This document shows positions 19,981 through 28,355 of a stretch of 64,000 nucleotides of DNA, piece after piece. The notes beneath the pieces are model-generated. The model searched no databases and was not told the DNA's origin. It saw only the letters and a program-made list of their open reading frames with translations. Numbering within the stretch: position 1 is the first letter of the stretch; every line of letters begins with the position of its first letter. The stretch comes from JAXMCI01 sp046349435 (GTDB taxonomy: Bacteria > Pseudomonadota > Alphaproteobacteria > Dongiales > Dongiaceae). The stretch is from contig JAXMCI010000016.1 in NCBI GenBank assembly GCA_046349435.1, forward strand, positions 1 to 64,000, given 5' to 3'. A program made the translations under genes and the position numbers.

Positions 19981-19992
19981 CGCGGTCCGGCC

Positions 19993-20481
19993 TCAGGCCT
20001 TGTTGCCCTCGGGCTGCGGCGGGCGCGGCAGGATCTCGACGTCGATCGCCGGCACGCTCAGCAGCGCCGCCGCCTCCATGTCGTCGGAGCCGCGTCCCGC
20101 CACGAGCAGGACCACCAGCCGGCACTCGGTCGCCGCCTCGGCGGTGAACGTCAGCTGCTGCACGAAGTCCTTCTCGGCGGCGGTCGCGAAGTCGGCCACC
20201 GAGGTCTGGCCGTTGACGTTGACGACCAGCGATGCGGTGCCCCCGCCGCTGGTCGCGACGAAGGCGCTGACCCCGAACTCGATCTCCAGCTTGTCCTGGT
20301 ACCCCTCGACCGGCAGCACCAGCGTGAACAGCCGCGTCGTCAGGCGCGCGGCCGACTTGCCCGTATCGGCCGTCGCCTCGAAGCCGGCGAAGCTGACGGT
20401 GAGCGCCCGCTTGTCGTCGGACAGCGCCAGGTCGGCCTGGACGCCGCTCTGGTCGGTCGTGATCTGGCCAAAGGTGAACAT
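19993..20481 (-). CDS. Hypothetical beta-rich protein
   Basis: 162 residues starting MFTFGQITTDQSG with GGAGGG upstream of ATG 20481. The sequence alternates hydrophobic and polar residues (KLEIEFGVSAFVATSGGG, ASLVVNVNGQTSVADF), suggesting a beta-sandwich. There is no signal peptide and no recognised family. It lies in the stretch between the aldolase and the HETMH protein gene. Function unknown. Confidence 0.7.
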   Translation of the reverse strand: MFTFGQITTDQSGVQADLALSDDKRALTVSFAGFEATADTGKSAARLTTRLFTLVLPVEGYQDKLEIEFGVSAFVATSGGGTASLVVNVNGQTSVADFATAAEKDFVQQLTFTAEAATECRLVVLLVAGRGSDDMEAAALLSVPAIDVEILPRPPQPEGNKA

Positions 20482-20669
20482 TCGGACCCTCCCTCAGCAA
20501 GACGATTGCGCCTTCAGCGAACCTGGTCGCCGGTGAGCGGGCTGGGATCTCGGGCACAGGCTAGCAGAAAACCGGCCGATCCGCCCGATCTGCGTCGGCG
20601 GGCCGGAAAGCGCCGGGAAATGCGCCACCTCGGCCTCGACGCTCGGGAATAAGACGGCGGGGTCGCTCG

Positions 20670-21116
20670 TTGTCCTCGGCGGGGTTCGTCGAGTTGCTGG
20701 CCGGGGGCGTCTTCCAAATGGGGTGCGAGGATCGGGACGAGGCCGGTGCCGGCAGCGTGCTGCCGTTCGCGACCGGAGTCGGCGGTGACACCGACATCGT
20801 GCCTGCCGAAGGCGAGCTCTGGACCGTGCTCCATCGCGGGCGCCCGCTCTGCTTTGCCGTCGCACCCACGGCCGCGACCGCCGTCGGGATCGGCGCGATG
20901 CTCCTCGGCCGGCTCGGCATCGAGGGAAGGGCCGCCAACGACGCGGGCGCCGCGCTGCTGACGGCGGTGCCGCCGAGCGAGGCGGAGCGGGCCTTCTTCG
21001 CCGCCCAGATCGCGCTGCAGGGCAGCTTCGGCCCCTTCGTCTCCGGCCTGCCGATCGACGCCGACGAGCTCGAGGCCGCCATTTCGGCGATCAGCGGAAG
21101 CTCCGTGCTCGCGTGA
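20670..21116 (+). CDS. Hypothetical protein
   Basis: Open frame from TTG 20670 (an in-frame ATG lies at 20718) ending in SGSSVLA, 148 residues at most. The part from SVLPFATGVGGDTDIVPAEG to FGPFVSGLPIDADELEAAIS reads like a real soluble alpha/beta protein, and the codon bias fits neighbouring genes. I do not recognise a family. Divergent from the preceding minus-strand gene. The start is uncertain because no good ribosome binding site is visible. Confidence 0.5.
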   Translation: MSSAGFVELLAGGVFQMGCEDRDEAGAGSVLPFATGVGGDTDIVPAEGELWTVLHRGRPLCFAVAPTAATAVGIGAMLLGRLGIEGRAANDAGAALLTAVPPSEAERAFFAAQIALQGSFGPFVSGLPIDADELEAAISAISGSSVLA

Positions 21117-21269
21117 ATTTGCGAGCCGCCGGGATGGCGGCTGCGGTCGGTGCAGAGCCGCGGTGATCGCGATCGCGTGCCGAGCCGCTTCAGTCGCGGG
21201 ACTCCGGGAACGCGCCGGGCTACCGGATGTCGAGGGCCGGCGGCGTCATCGCGCGAGCCCCGCGGGCGA

Positions 21270-21524
21270 TCATCGCCCGGGGAGCCACTGAGCGGGATCG
21301 ACCACGTAGCCGGCGTCCGTTTGCGTGGCGCGGATCACATAGGTGCCACCCAGGCGGAGGCCGGACTTGGTCGGGCTGTGCACCGCGAACTCGAAGCGTC
21401 GGCCGGCAAACGCGCCCTCGATCACCCGCTCGACCGCAACCGTCACCCGCCAACGCGCCGCATGGCCCCCGCCCTGCAGCGGGGTGATCGCCTCGACGCG
21501 GCCGGCGATCACCAGATCCGCCAT
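21270..21524 (-). CDS. Small protein translationally coupled to HETMH gene; candidate immunity or partner
   Basis: 84 residues beginning MADLVIAGRVEAITPLQGGG. Its ATG overlaps the TGA of the upstream HETMH gene (ATGA at 21523-21526 on the plus scale), so the two are made together. The sequence predicts several beta strands (ARWRVTVAVERVIEG, RRFEFAVHSP, GTYVIRATQT). There is no signal peptide. Coupling of a small protein to a putative peptidase or toxin suggests an inhibitor, immunity or assembly role, but this rests on arrangement only. Confidence 0.65.
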   Translation of the reverse strand: MADLVIAGRVEAITPLQGGGHAARWRVTVAVERVIEGAFAGRRFEFAVHSPTKSGLRLGGTYVIRATQTDAGYVVDPAQWLPGR

Positions 21525-22324
21525 CAGCAGATCTGGCCAAGCGCCTGGAGCGCGGATTCCAGGAACCGGCGCTCCCAGGTGTAGCTGTGGACCTCATCGC
21601 TCGCCCAGTCCGCGCCGTCGTTCCATTGCGCCTCGAACGCGGCGACCTGCTCGGGGAAGCGGGCGCGCAGCTGGTCCAGCCGGTCAGGCGCCCCGGCGAG
21701 AGCCTGCCAGGCCTTGAAGAAGGCGCCGCCCTGCGCGCGGGCCATGGCGTCGGCATGGCGCGCATGCATGGTCTCGTGGACGCGCGTCGCCTTGTCCGAG
21801 ATCTGCTGGCATGGATCCGCCGAAGGGGGCGGCAGGTTCATCACGCCGCTGGAATCGGTCGTCGCGACGACGGTCGCCTCCGGATGGGCCTTGTTGAAGC
21901 AGGCCTCGACGTCGCCGCCGGTGGCGTTGGCCGGGATGTTGCAGGCGGCATAGGTGCGCGCCGCCTCCTTGGCCCAGGCGATATCGTTGCGGATGCCTTC
22001 CCTGCAGCCGCACATCCGCCCGGTCACGCGCAGGCCCCAGACATCGACGCTGGTCGGCCGTGTCGCCGGCGCGGTTGCCGGGGCGGAGCCGGGCGGGCTC
22101 GGCGCGGCCGGGCCGGTCGCCGGCTGCTGCGCCCGGTCGGCCCGCACGAGCCGGGCGCGCGCGTCCTCGGACGCCGCCGGGCGGCAGCCGGGGCACCCGC
22201 CGCCGCAAGCGCAGCGGCTGCCGGTCTGCACCTTAGCCCTCGGCTCAAGCGGACGGATGCGACTCGCCGCCCGGCGTAACGGCAGGCCCGGCCGGGAAGG
22301 CCGGCACGCGAGGTGCGCCCTCAT
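21524..22324 (-). CDS. Putative HExxH metallopeptidase with DUF4157-like Cys-rich head
   Basis: 266 residues from ATG 22324. Near residue 38 it carries CACGGGCPGC, the same motif type as CSCGGGCPRC in the DUF4157-type gene at 15 kb. A Pro/Ala-rich linker follows, then a domain with CGCREGIRNDIAWAKEA, paired cysteines (AACNIPANATGG, EACFNKAHPE) and the zinc-peptidase-like RVHETMHARHADA at about residue 175. The C-terminus is helical and ends ALGQIC. The conserved head on a different catalytic body suggests modular cargo sharing one targeting segment. It could also be a non-enzymatic structural protein. The 84-residue gene is coupled at its end. Confidence 0.7.
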   Translation of the reverse strand: MRAHLACRPSRPGLPLRRAASRIRPLEPRAKVQTGSRCACGGGCPGCRPAASEDARARLVRADRAQQPATGPAAPSPPGSAPATAPATRPTSVDVWGLRVTGRMCGCREGIRNDIAWAKEAARTYAACNIPANATGGDVEACFNKAHPEATVVATTDSSGVMNLPPPSADPCQQISDKATRVHETMHARHADAMARAQGGAFFKAWQALAGAPDRLDQLRARFPEQVAAFEAQWNDGADWASDEVHSYTWERRFLESALQALGQIC

Positions 22325-22378
22325 TGTCGCCACGCCACACTCTCCCGCCGCTTCGAAACGACCAAGCAATGCGACGCT

Positions 22379-22514
22379 GATCCTAGACGAGATCGAGCCG
22401 CCGGAGACAGACGAATCCCAGGCGGACGAGCGCTTGCGCGTCGGCGGAATACGCACGGGTCGTCAAGGCCCGGATAAGCCTTCGATCTTCCGGTGTGTGA
22501 GCGGCAGGTAGCGG
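22379..22514. repeat. Left copy of long direct repeat bounding the mobile element
   Basis: 136 bases about 95% identical to 28356-28492, in the same orientation. The last eight bases, GGTAGCGG, equal part of the 3' end of the tRNA-Met gene found at the right copy, after which the sequences diverge. Interpreted as an attachment-site flank of an integrative element; the length beyond the tRNA end suggests an earlier related insertion or duplication of the flank. Confidence 0.75.
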
Positions 22515-23370
22515 CTGACAGCGGCGTCCCAGGCGAGCACGTCCCGGGCCTGCGGCGTCCGGGTCAAGCCGTCCGGCCGCAAGTCTTTCCTGATCCAGTA
22601 TCGCAATCGGGGTGGCGCGTCCCGCCGGTACACGCTTGGCCCGGTGGGCACCTTGAAGGTGGAGGAAGCACGGGAGTGCGCCCGCAGGCAACTTGTGGAC
22701 GTGCGCGACGGCGCCGATGCCGCCGCTGAGCGGGACCACCATCGGCAGGCCCAAACCGTCGGTGAGTTGGCCGCGCAGTACATGGCCCAGCACGCTGCCG
22801 TGAAAAAGAAGGCCAGCAGCGCCCGCACGGACGCCATGAACTTGCGCAACCACGTCCTGCCGGCGCTGGGCAGTCGCAAGATCCAAGACATAGTGCGGGC
22901 GGACATCGCACGGCTTCATCACAGCATGGCTGCGACGCCCGGTGCGGCCAACCGTGTTCTGGCGCTGGTCAGCAAGATGTTCAACCTGTCCGAAAAATGG
23001 GGTCTGCGGCCGGACGGCACCAATCCATGCCGCCACGTGGAGCGCAACCGCGAGCGCAAGATGTCGCGATTTCTCAGGGTGGAGGAACTCGGGCGGCTGG
23101 GGAACGCTTTGGCCGCTGCCGAGCGCATGGGTACGCTGGCGCCGCTCGCAGCTGCGGCAATCCGGCTTTTGTCGCTGACGGGCTTGCGCGCTGGTGAATA
23201 TCATCACCTTGCGGTGAGAGCACGTTGACTTTGAGAACCGCTGCCTTCGGCTGGCAGATTCCAAGACCAGCGTCAAGGTGGTCCACCTCAACGCACCGGC
23301 GCTCGAAGTGCTTGCCGGGATTCCTCGGCGCGAGGACAACCCGCTCGTCGTTGGTAGCGCCGGCACCGGC
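22493..23370 (+). pseudogene. Decayed tyrosine integrase (DUF4102 type), 3' end deleted
   Basis: P4/CP4-type site-specific integrase remnant. Recognisable parts are VKPSGRKSFLIQYRNRGGAS and RYTLGPVGTLKVEEAR (N-terminal arm-binding domain), the core-binding domain (LRNHVLPALGSRKIQDI), and the start of the catalytic domain (LLSLTGLRAGE, then HVDFENRCLRLADSKTS). The expected EIITLRWEHVDF is destroyed near 23200 by an inserted T and a TGG-to-TGA change. A further shift lies near 22560. The sequence switches to primase at about 23365, so the C-terminal H-x-x-R and the catalytic Tyr are gone. It reads away from the left repeat, as expected of an integrase next to its attachment site. Confidence 0.85.
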
Positions 23371-23955
23371 AACCATGACAGTCTCGTCACCGCTGCCGGG
23401 GACGAACGGCGGTTCTGCATACTTGACGTGAGCCCGGCTCGCCGGAATGACCACGAGTACTTTGAGCGGCTGATCTACTGGCTTGAAAACGGAGGTGCCT
23501 CAGCCCTGCTCCATTATCTCCAGCACCACGAGATCCGGGTCAACCTGCGCATTGTGCCGAAGACCCGTGCCCTGCTCGACCACAAGCTCGCCAGCCTCGA
23601 CACCGTCCAGCAATGGTACCTCGGGTGCTTGCAGGACGGATCCCCAGTGCCAGGGGAGCCTTGGGAGGGGCTCCATACGGCCGAAGCGGTTCGGGACTCG
23701 TACATCGCCCAAGCTGGCGGCTCGTACGGTCGATCGACGGCCACCAGCTTTGGGCTGCGGCTGCTCCGCTTCAAGAGCGTTCGCAAGGATCGCGCACCCG
23801 GCAATGGACCCCATGGCTACATCTTCGCTCCATTGAAGGAGTGCCGGGCCGAGTTCCAGGAATTGATCGGGTTCAAGCTCGACTGGCCTGAGGAGTTGCC
23901 ACCCGACCCCACACGGGCCAGCGCCCGTCGCGGGATCCCTCTCAGGTGTGCGTAG
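23371..23955 (+). pseudogene. C-terminal fragment of DUF5906-type primase/helicase
   Basis: In the same frame as the integrase remnant the protein changes character at about 23365: NHDSLVTAAGDERRFCILDV, then a YFERLIYWLENGGASALLHY stretch and VPKTRALLDHKLASLDTVQQ. These match the conserved C-terminal part of phage/satellite DUF5906 primases, where the sequence after DERRF describes the ATPase domain end. The rest of the primase is missing, so a deletion joined integrase and primase. The tail (FGLRLLRFKSVRKDR) resembles the usual C-terminal domain. Not functional as a primase. Confidence 0.75.
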
Positions 23956-24686
23956 GCCTTGCCCCCATTTCGCGCATCGGCACACGGGAGCGTCCCGCCA
24001 CCATCCAACCTCGCCAACCCGGCCTACCCCCACAGGGGCCATCCCTCTTCTCCCGCTGCCTCCGTCTGACAATGACCCTTAAGGTTGGAGAGGTTAGATA
24101 TGTTGGAGAAAGCACCACTCCCTGCTGCCCCGGGGCGCCCCAACCTGATCGGACGAGTCAAGGCTATGTTAGCAGGTTGGCTGGCAGAATTCATGCCGGT
24201 CCTACCCTCCGGTTCCCGGTGGCTGGGCAAATCGCGCCCTTCAAACGACGAGCCACCAGCCTATTCGAGTGATTGCAGACCTCCCCTCCCTTGACCTTCC
24301 GCCGCACTGCGCTTCAAGCCAAGCTTGGCCAGAATCGCGGAGTGGCCCGGCAAGACCACGGAGAGGGGCCTGATTCCTCGACCGCCGGCAAGGGTTGCAC
24401 CCATGGCGTATGTGCGCCACCGCAGACCAAACGCTATTCGGCGGGGTGCCAACCTCACAAACTTTCGCCGCCCACTCCGGGACGGTTCACCAGCGTTCCA
24501 CCAACCCCATTGACTCGATATCACCCGGAGAGCACCCTACTATACAACTCTACGTTTGGGACGTCATCTCTGTCGAGGGGAGCAGGTCGCTCGCGCCCAC
24601 TTTTTCGGATATCGTCCAACACGCTGCGGTACAGCAGGTCATATCGCTTGGACCTTGAGGGAAAATGGCAAACCGAGGTCGGCTGT
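23956..24686. other. Non-coding region with iteron-like repeats
   Basis: No convincing gene. It contains inverted copies of AGGTTGG(A): TCCAACCT 24004-24011, AGGTTGGA 24082-24089, CCAACCT 24140-24146 and AGGTTGG 24174-24180. GC falls from about 63% at the left to about 50% at the right, marking the change into the cargo block. It lies directly behind the primase remnant, where satellite phages often carry replication sites. Confidence 0.5.
24004..24180. repeat. Iteron-like inverted repeat cluster, left
   Basis: TCCAACCT at 24004 and AGGTTGGA at 24082 are 78 bases apart. A second pair, CCAACCT and AGGTTGG, follows at 24140 and 24174. A pair with exactly the same 78-base spacing and a similar CT-rich centre occurs at 28007/28085. 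Candidate initiator-binding sites of the former element; inference from pattern only. Confidence 0.4.
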
Positions 24687-25301
24687 TTGCAAGTACGCAA
24701 GCGAGACGTAGCACTGCTACTCGCCCTAATCGCAGCGTCGTACCCCGAGCGAGCATGGTCTCAATCGGGCACCTGCGAGACAGAATGTGACAAGGAAGGG
24801 AGCCCGTATTGCTTATCCGTCCCCATGCTGGTTGGGGGACCCGACATTCCATGGGCACTCCGGAACCTCCATCCGTTCACGCTGAAGAGAGTTCCCAAGG
24901 GCAGCATAAGCCCCCGAGAACTCTTAGGGTTTTTTGGAATGACCACGCACGACGATCCTTGCAATCGAAGCAAAACTGAATTCGAGGGCGGGACTTTCAC
25001 GAACTCTGGGGTCGATGCGTGCAGGATAACGATTACCGCACCAACCCTGCTCGGCTCCAGCAACCTTAGAATGGGCTTCGATGTCCCCTCCCGACTTGTC
25101 GGCGAAGTCCGCAGAGAAAAAGATGTGGTGGTGTTTGAGTTTGATCCCGCCCACCAAGGTACTCCGGTATTTTGGATTGACGACAAGGTGCTTAATAATG
25201 ACTGGGGCGGCGCCATCAAACGAGTAACCTATGCAAGTGTCCGCGTTATTGTCACAACCCAAAATGGATGCATCCTCTACAATTACCCGCCCGCCAAGTA
25301 A
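24687..25301 (+). CDS. Exported Cys-containing hypothetical protein
   Basis: About 204 residues from TTG 24687, chosen because it yields a signal peptide: positive start (LQVRKRD), hydrophobic VALLLALIAASY and a cut before QSGTCETECDKEG. The mature part has seven cysteines (CETEC, YCLSV, DDPC, VDAC, NGC) and looks like a beta-rich periplasmic or secreted domain (CRITITAPTLLG, VVVFEFDPAH). GC near 50%, unlike the chromosome. First of four consecutive genes for exported proteins in the island. Family not recognised. Confidence 0.62.
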   Translation: MQVRKRDVALLLALIAASYPERAWSQSGTCETECDKEGSPYCLSVPMLVGGPDIPWALRNLHPFTLKRVPKGSISPRELLGFFGMTTHDDPCNRSKTEFEGGTFTNSGVDACRITITAPTLLGSSNLRMGFDVPSRLVGEVRREKDVVVFEFDPAHQGTPVFWIDDKVLNNDWGGAIKRVTYASVRVIVTTQNGCILYNYPPAK

Positions 25302-25380
25302 AAAAGTCGGATTGAATCCCGCCGTCGCATAGTTGGCAGCTCCCGATATACAGCTTCCCGTCTGTCTCTGGAGTCGGAAG

Positions 25381-25716
25381 ATGATCAATCGCATCTCAAG
25401 TGTCACATTCCTTGCATTTTTGGCAGTGTTATCTTGTTCCGGCACTGCTCCAGCATGTGATGGCAGTGAGTGCTGTTGTTCAACGACGGGCGGATACGGC
25501 GGATACATGTGCCGTGACAAAGAGTTCTGTCAAGAGATTGCAGGTGGTACATGCTACGATGATTCAAATTGTGGCAAACGCGACAAGAATGGTTGCAAGG
25601 TCACCATGGCTCCCGTTCCAGATTGGGCGCCGACAGCGGTTGCAAGCGAATCATCATCTTCTACACTCAGCACTCCGGCGACTAAGCCTGCTGGTCCCCT
25701 ATGTATTCCGCGTTGA
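25381..25716 (+). CDS. Small exported Cys-rich protein
   Basis: 111 residues from ATG 25381 with GGAG upstream. Signal peptide MINRISSVTFLAFLAVLSCSG, then a Cys cluster (CDGSECCCSTTGGYGGYMC and CQEIAGGTCYDDSNCGKRD, then NGCKV) that suggests a disulfide-stabilised domain. The tail is Ser/Thr/Pro-rich and ends LCIPR. AT-richer than the chromosome. Follows the previous exported-protein gene by about 80 bases. Function unknown; a secreted effector, inhibitor or envelope protein are all possible. Confidence 0.65.
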   Translation: MINRISSVTFLAFLAVLSCSGTAPACDGSECCCSTTGGYGGYMCRDKEFCQEIAGGTCYDDSNCGKRDKNGCKVTMAPVPDWAPTAVASESSSSTLSTPATKPAGPLCIPR

Positions 25717-25768
25717 ACGCACCCGCCAAACCGCCCAAACGCGATAGCACGGTAGACTGGGAAGTCCC

Positions 25769-26362
25769 ATGGCCAGTATTTCTGTTCGTACCCGTTCCTT
25801 GGCGCGGGCACTCGCCACGCTGGTTCCGCTGTACGCTCACGCAGCAAATGCAGCCGCCCTGCAGCCAGAGTCATGCACTGCTAAGTTCTCGTCAGAGGCT
25901 GCATCAGTGTTCCAGGAGTCCTCTAAGAAACTGTTGAACACTCTGCATGCAGAGACACTCTTGCGCCTGGTTGCGCCGCCGACGCCCGTGGATTCGCTTT
26001 CGACAAGTGCATGGCTGCGTCAGCAACTTTGTCCATTTGATCGTAATCGAATGTCACACGATGCGACACTAGCGCTTGGCACTGAGACGCAGGCAGATGC
26101 ATGGATCACACAGGCCAACTCCTTCTTCCAGGTCTATCTACTGGCCACTTCACCTACTTTCTATAAGCTCACAGCAGATCGGCTTGCAACTTTTGCAGGT
26201 TCAGCGGCGAGCGGGCAATCCAGCATACAGGACGCCATAGATCTCCTCGCTCTCATCGAAACCAATGCACAAAACAACACCGGGAAAATTACTCAGGCCG
26301 GTCTAACCAAGTTATTTGGCGACATGAAAATCACACCGGGGACGGGAGAGAGCAATCCATGA
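25769..26362 (+). CDS. Exported hypothetical protein
   Basis: 197 residues from ATG 25769. Signal peptide with RTRSLARALATLVPLYAHAA and a likely cut after ANAA. The mature protein is mostly helical with two cysteines (PESCTAKF, QLCPFDRN) and a polar C-terminus. Its TGA overlaps the ATG of the next frame (ATGA at 26359-26362), so the two are probably co-translated. No family recognised. Part of the exported-protein cargo block. Confidence 0.7.
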   Translation: MASISVRTRSLARALATLVPLYAHAANAAALQPESCTAKFSSEAASVFQESSKKLLNTLHAETLLRLVAPPTPVDSLSTSAWLRQQLCPFDRNRMSHDATLALGTETQADAWITQANSFFQVYLLATSPTFYKLTADRLATFAGSAASGQSSIQDAIDLLALIETNAQNNTGKITQAGLTKLFGDMKITPGTGESNP

Positions 26363-26520
26363 TTACTACCAGCCGCAGGTACACATTCGCAGTCGCGACG
26401 AGCATTCTTATACTAACCTCATCCTCCCTCGGTCGAGCCGATGAATGTCTCGATTCAGAAGTCGTCATCGATCCCGACCCAACGAAGCTGCCCGATGGTC
26501 AGAGTACGCAGAAAAGCTAA
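26359..26520 (+). CDS. Short exported peptide, probably the 5' end of the LysM gene
   Basis: 53 residues: signal peptide MITTSRRYTFAVATSILILT followed by SSSLGRADECLDSEVVIDPD and a TAA stop at 26518. It overlaps the previous gene by four bases. Because a LysM-type protein without its own signal peptide follows in shifted frames, this may be its broken start. As printed it is a separate short reading frame. Confidence 0.5.
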   Translation: MITTSRRYTFAVATSILILTSSSLGRADECLDSEVVIDPDPTKLPDGQSTQKS

Positions 26521-26529
26521 AGACGGATT

Positions 26530-26801
26530 ATGGGACGGCAAGCGGATCCGCGAAATCCGCTGGGATTTCTGAATCCGCGGGCATTGTGCGTGTCTCCGGA
26601 GCAGTTCATTATTGATTTCAGCAATATCATCGACGGCATAAAAACAGAGGATATAACCGCACCAAGATGCAGGAGAGCTGCAATAGCTCACTCACGCCGA
26701 AGGACTTCTCGATGACACCGACTGCAGATGGCGATCTGCACGGTGGCTTCTCTATCGACACTACGTTTCGCGCGTGCCAGATATTCGACGTTCCTGTATA
26801 G
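26530..26801 (+). pseudogene. Broken middle part of LysM-protein gene
   Basis: Two frame segments read as one protein if single bases are missing. Segment 1 is FLNPRALCVSPEQFIIDFSN then IIDGIKT (to about 26640). Segment 2 continues RTKMQESCNSSLTPKDFS and GGFSIDTTFRACQIFDVP to a TAG at 26799. The 26774 frame then takes over at IEDGYKITTC. The frame order fits two one-base deletions. Confidence 0.45.
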
Positions 26802-27877
26802 AAGATGGGTATAAAATTACAACCTGCCGCGTACAATGGAAAGAGGACATTGATAGCCATACTTTCGGAGTGAATATCGTCCTTGATCGTGCATTTTATA
26901 CGAAAGAAGAGAAAATCTCGGAACATGCCACTGCGGAAACTCAATTGGCAGCTCAGAGGGAAGCCGCCGAGAAAATCGATGATCCGCTTAAAAGGCAAGC
27001 CGCATTATCCAAATGGCGCGAGGACGTTGACCAACTCGCCGAGACGCTTATCTGTCAAAATCCCGTGATTCGAGGAAGAAGAGATGATACCGGACCCCAA
27101 GTAGATGGCGTGGCGCTGTGCGGGTCGTCTACGTTTGACGAGAGAGGATACACAATACATGATCCAGTAAAAAACTTGTTGCTTAATATCATCGGCGTGG
27201 TCACTTTCAACATAGGTAGCAAATGGATTCTTGACACATATCGATCGAAACTCTCGGACGCTCGAAGTGCCGTAGATCATGCATTTTCGGCTAACCTCCC
27301 CGGCCGGAGCGAGCTCATTGGCCAGAATGAAGCGGCGGAAGCATTTTTGGGCAGCATGCGCTTGCGTATCGCCGAGTCCAGGTTCGCTCTACGCAGCATC
27401 AACAACGAGAATTACGACGCATTCTACTATGTTGCCAGGCATCCGGAGGGCACGGGCATTAAGATTGGAACGTTCTGCCGGCAAGTCCGCCCCGTAATCA
27501 AGCAATATGCACGACTGCTCAGCAGCACGGTTATCGGGGATCAGCAGTACACCGTAGATCGCAACAGCAGCCTATGGAAGATCGCCGAGAACGCGTATGG
27601 CAGCGGGTTCTACTTTCTTACCCTACTGCCGCCCAACGATATCGCGATCAAAAAGGCAAATCGACTTGCGATTGGTACGGTTCTGAAAGTTCCGGCCATG
27701 TATAAAATCTGGACGGGGCAAGACCGACCAGTCCGCATAGGCGAGTCGCTTTGGGGGATCGCGCGGCATGATCTCGGTAGTGACTCGGCGTACCAGACTA
27801 TCCTCGAACAGAACGGGAAGTTCATAGAACGTCCAAATCGCATCTATCCTATCCAACTACTTCAGCTGCAGCAATAA
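26774..27877 (+). CDS. LysM-domain protein (exported, N-terminus in other frames)
   Basis: 367-residue frame. The first third continues the upstream Cys-containing domain (GYKITTCRVQWKEDI) and has a charged helical stretch (AAQREAAEKIDDPLKRQAAL). A hydrophobic segment NLLLNIIGVVTFNIGSKWIL lies at about residue 135. The end holds two LysM-like units: YTVDRNSSLWKIAENAYGSG at about residue 260 and VRIGESLWGIARHDLGSD at about 320, a fold that binds peptidoglycan or chitin. It is the last gene of the AT-richer cargo. Probably periplasmic or surface-bound; the role is unknown. Confidence 0.75.
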   Translation: MPDIRRSCIEDGYKITTCRVQWKEDIDSHTFGVNIVLDRAFYTKEEKISEHATAETQLAAQREAAEKIDDPLKRQAALSKWREDVDQLAETLICQNPVIRGRRDDTGPQVDGVALCGSSTFDERGYTIHDPVKNLLLNIIGVVTFNIGSKWILDTYRSKLSDARSAVDHAFSANLPGRSELIGQNEAAEAFLGSMRLRIAESRFALRSINNENYDAFYYVARHPEGTGIKIGTFCRQVRPVIKQYARLLSSTVIGDQQYTVDRNSSLWKIAENAYGSGFYFLTLLPPNDIAIKKANRLAIGTVLKVPAMYKIWTGQDRPVRIGESLWGIARHDLGSDSAYQTILEQNGKFIERPNRIYPIQLLQLQQ

Positions 27878-28355
27878 TTCCATCTGCACCAGCAATCAAA
27901 CCGTCACCCATAATGTCCGTGGGTTCTCGAGGTCGTGCCAATGAGGTAGGTGCGCCACTCGGCGCGCTCCTCACGGCGGGACCCCACTCGCCTTCCGGTC
28001 CTCTATTCCAACCTTGCCGACCTGGCCGACCTGGCGCGCCGCCCTCTCCTCTTTTCCTCTCTCCCAAGCCTATCAGTGAATCGTAGGTTGGAAGGGATGG
28101 AATCCCCAGCTCGTCTGCCTGCTTACCCGTTCCAAACTTCCAAACCTCGGTCGCTTGAGTTGGCAGGGCTGGCTAGGCGATGCCGGCTGCGACATGGGTG
28201 TGACCTTTGGCCACAAGAGCCCGCCAGAGCGCCAGGCAGGGACTGACCTTCGAGTGGCATCCTAGCGATACTGACCCGCGCGCTGGTGATTGCTGTCCTC
28301 CTCGGAGCCCCCGGCCTCCGCGACCCACATGATCGGCCCCTGCCCTCACGACAGG
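27878..28355. other. Non-coding right end of the mobile element
   Basis: No convincing gene. It includes the second iteron-like pair at 28007-28092, CT-rich sequence and repeated CCAAAC/TTGG words, and returns to about 60% GC before the right direct repeat. Confidence 0.5.
28007..28092. repeat. Iteron-like inverted pair, right
   Basis: TCCAACCT at 28007-28014 and AGGTTGGA at 28085-28092, with the same 78-base distance as the pair at 24004/24082. The centres are also alike: GCC-ACC-GGCC steps followed by a CT-rich run. The two clusters flank the exported-protein cargo. Confidence 0.45.

Noticed and set aside
22500..22520. Second tRNA gene at the left repeat
   Set aside because: Only eight bases of the tRNA 3' end are present; no stems or anticodon follow.
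24004..28092. CRISPR array
   Set aside because: The repeated AGGTTGGA words are inverted, few and unevenly spaced; there are no regular spacers and no cas genes anywhere in the window.
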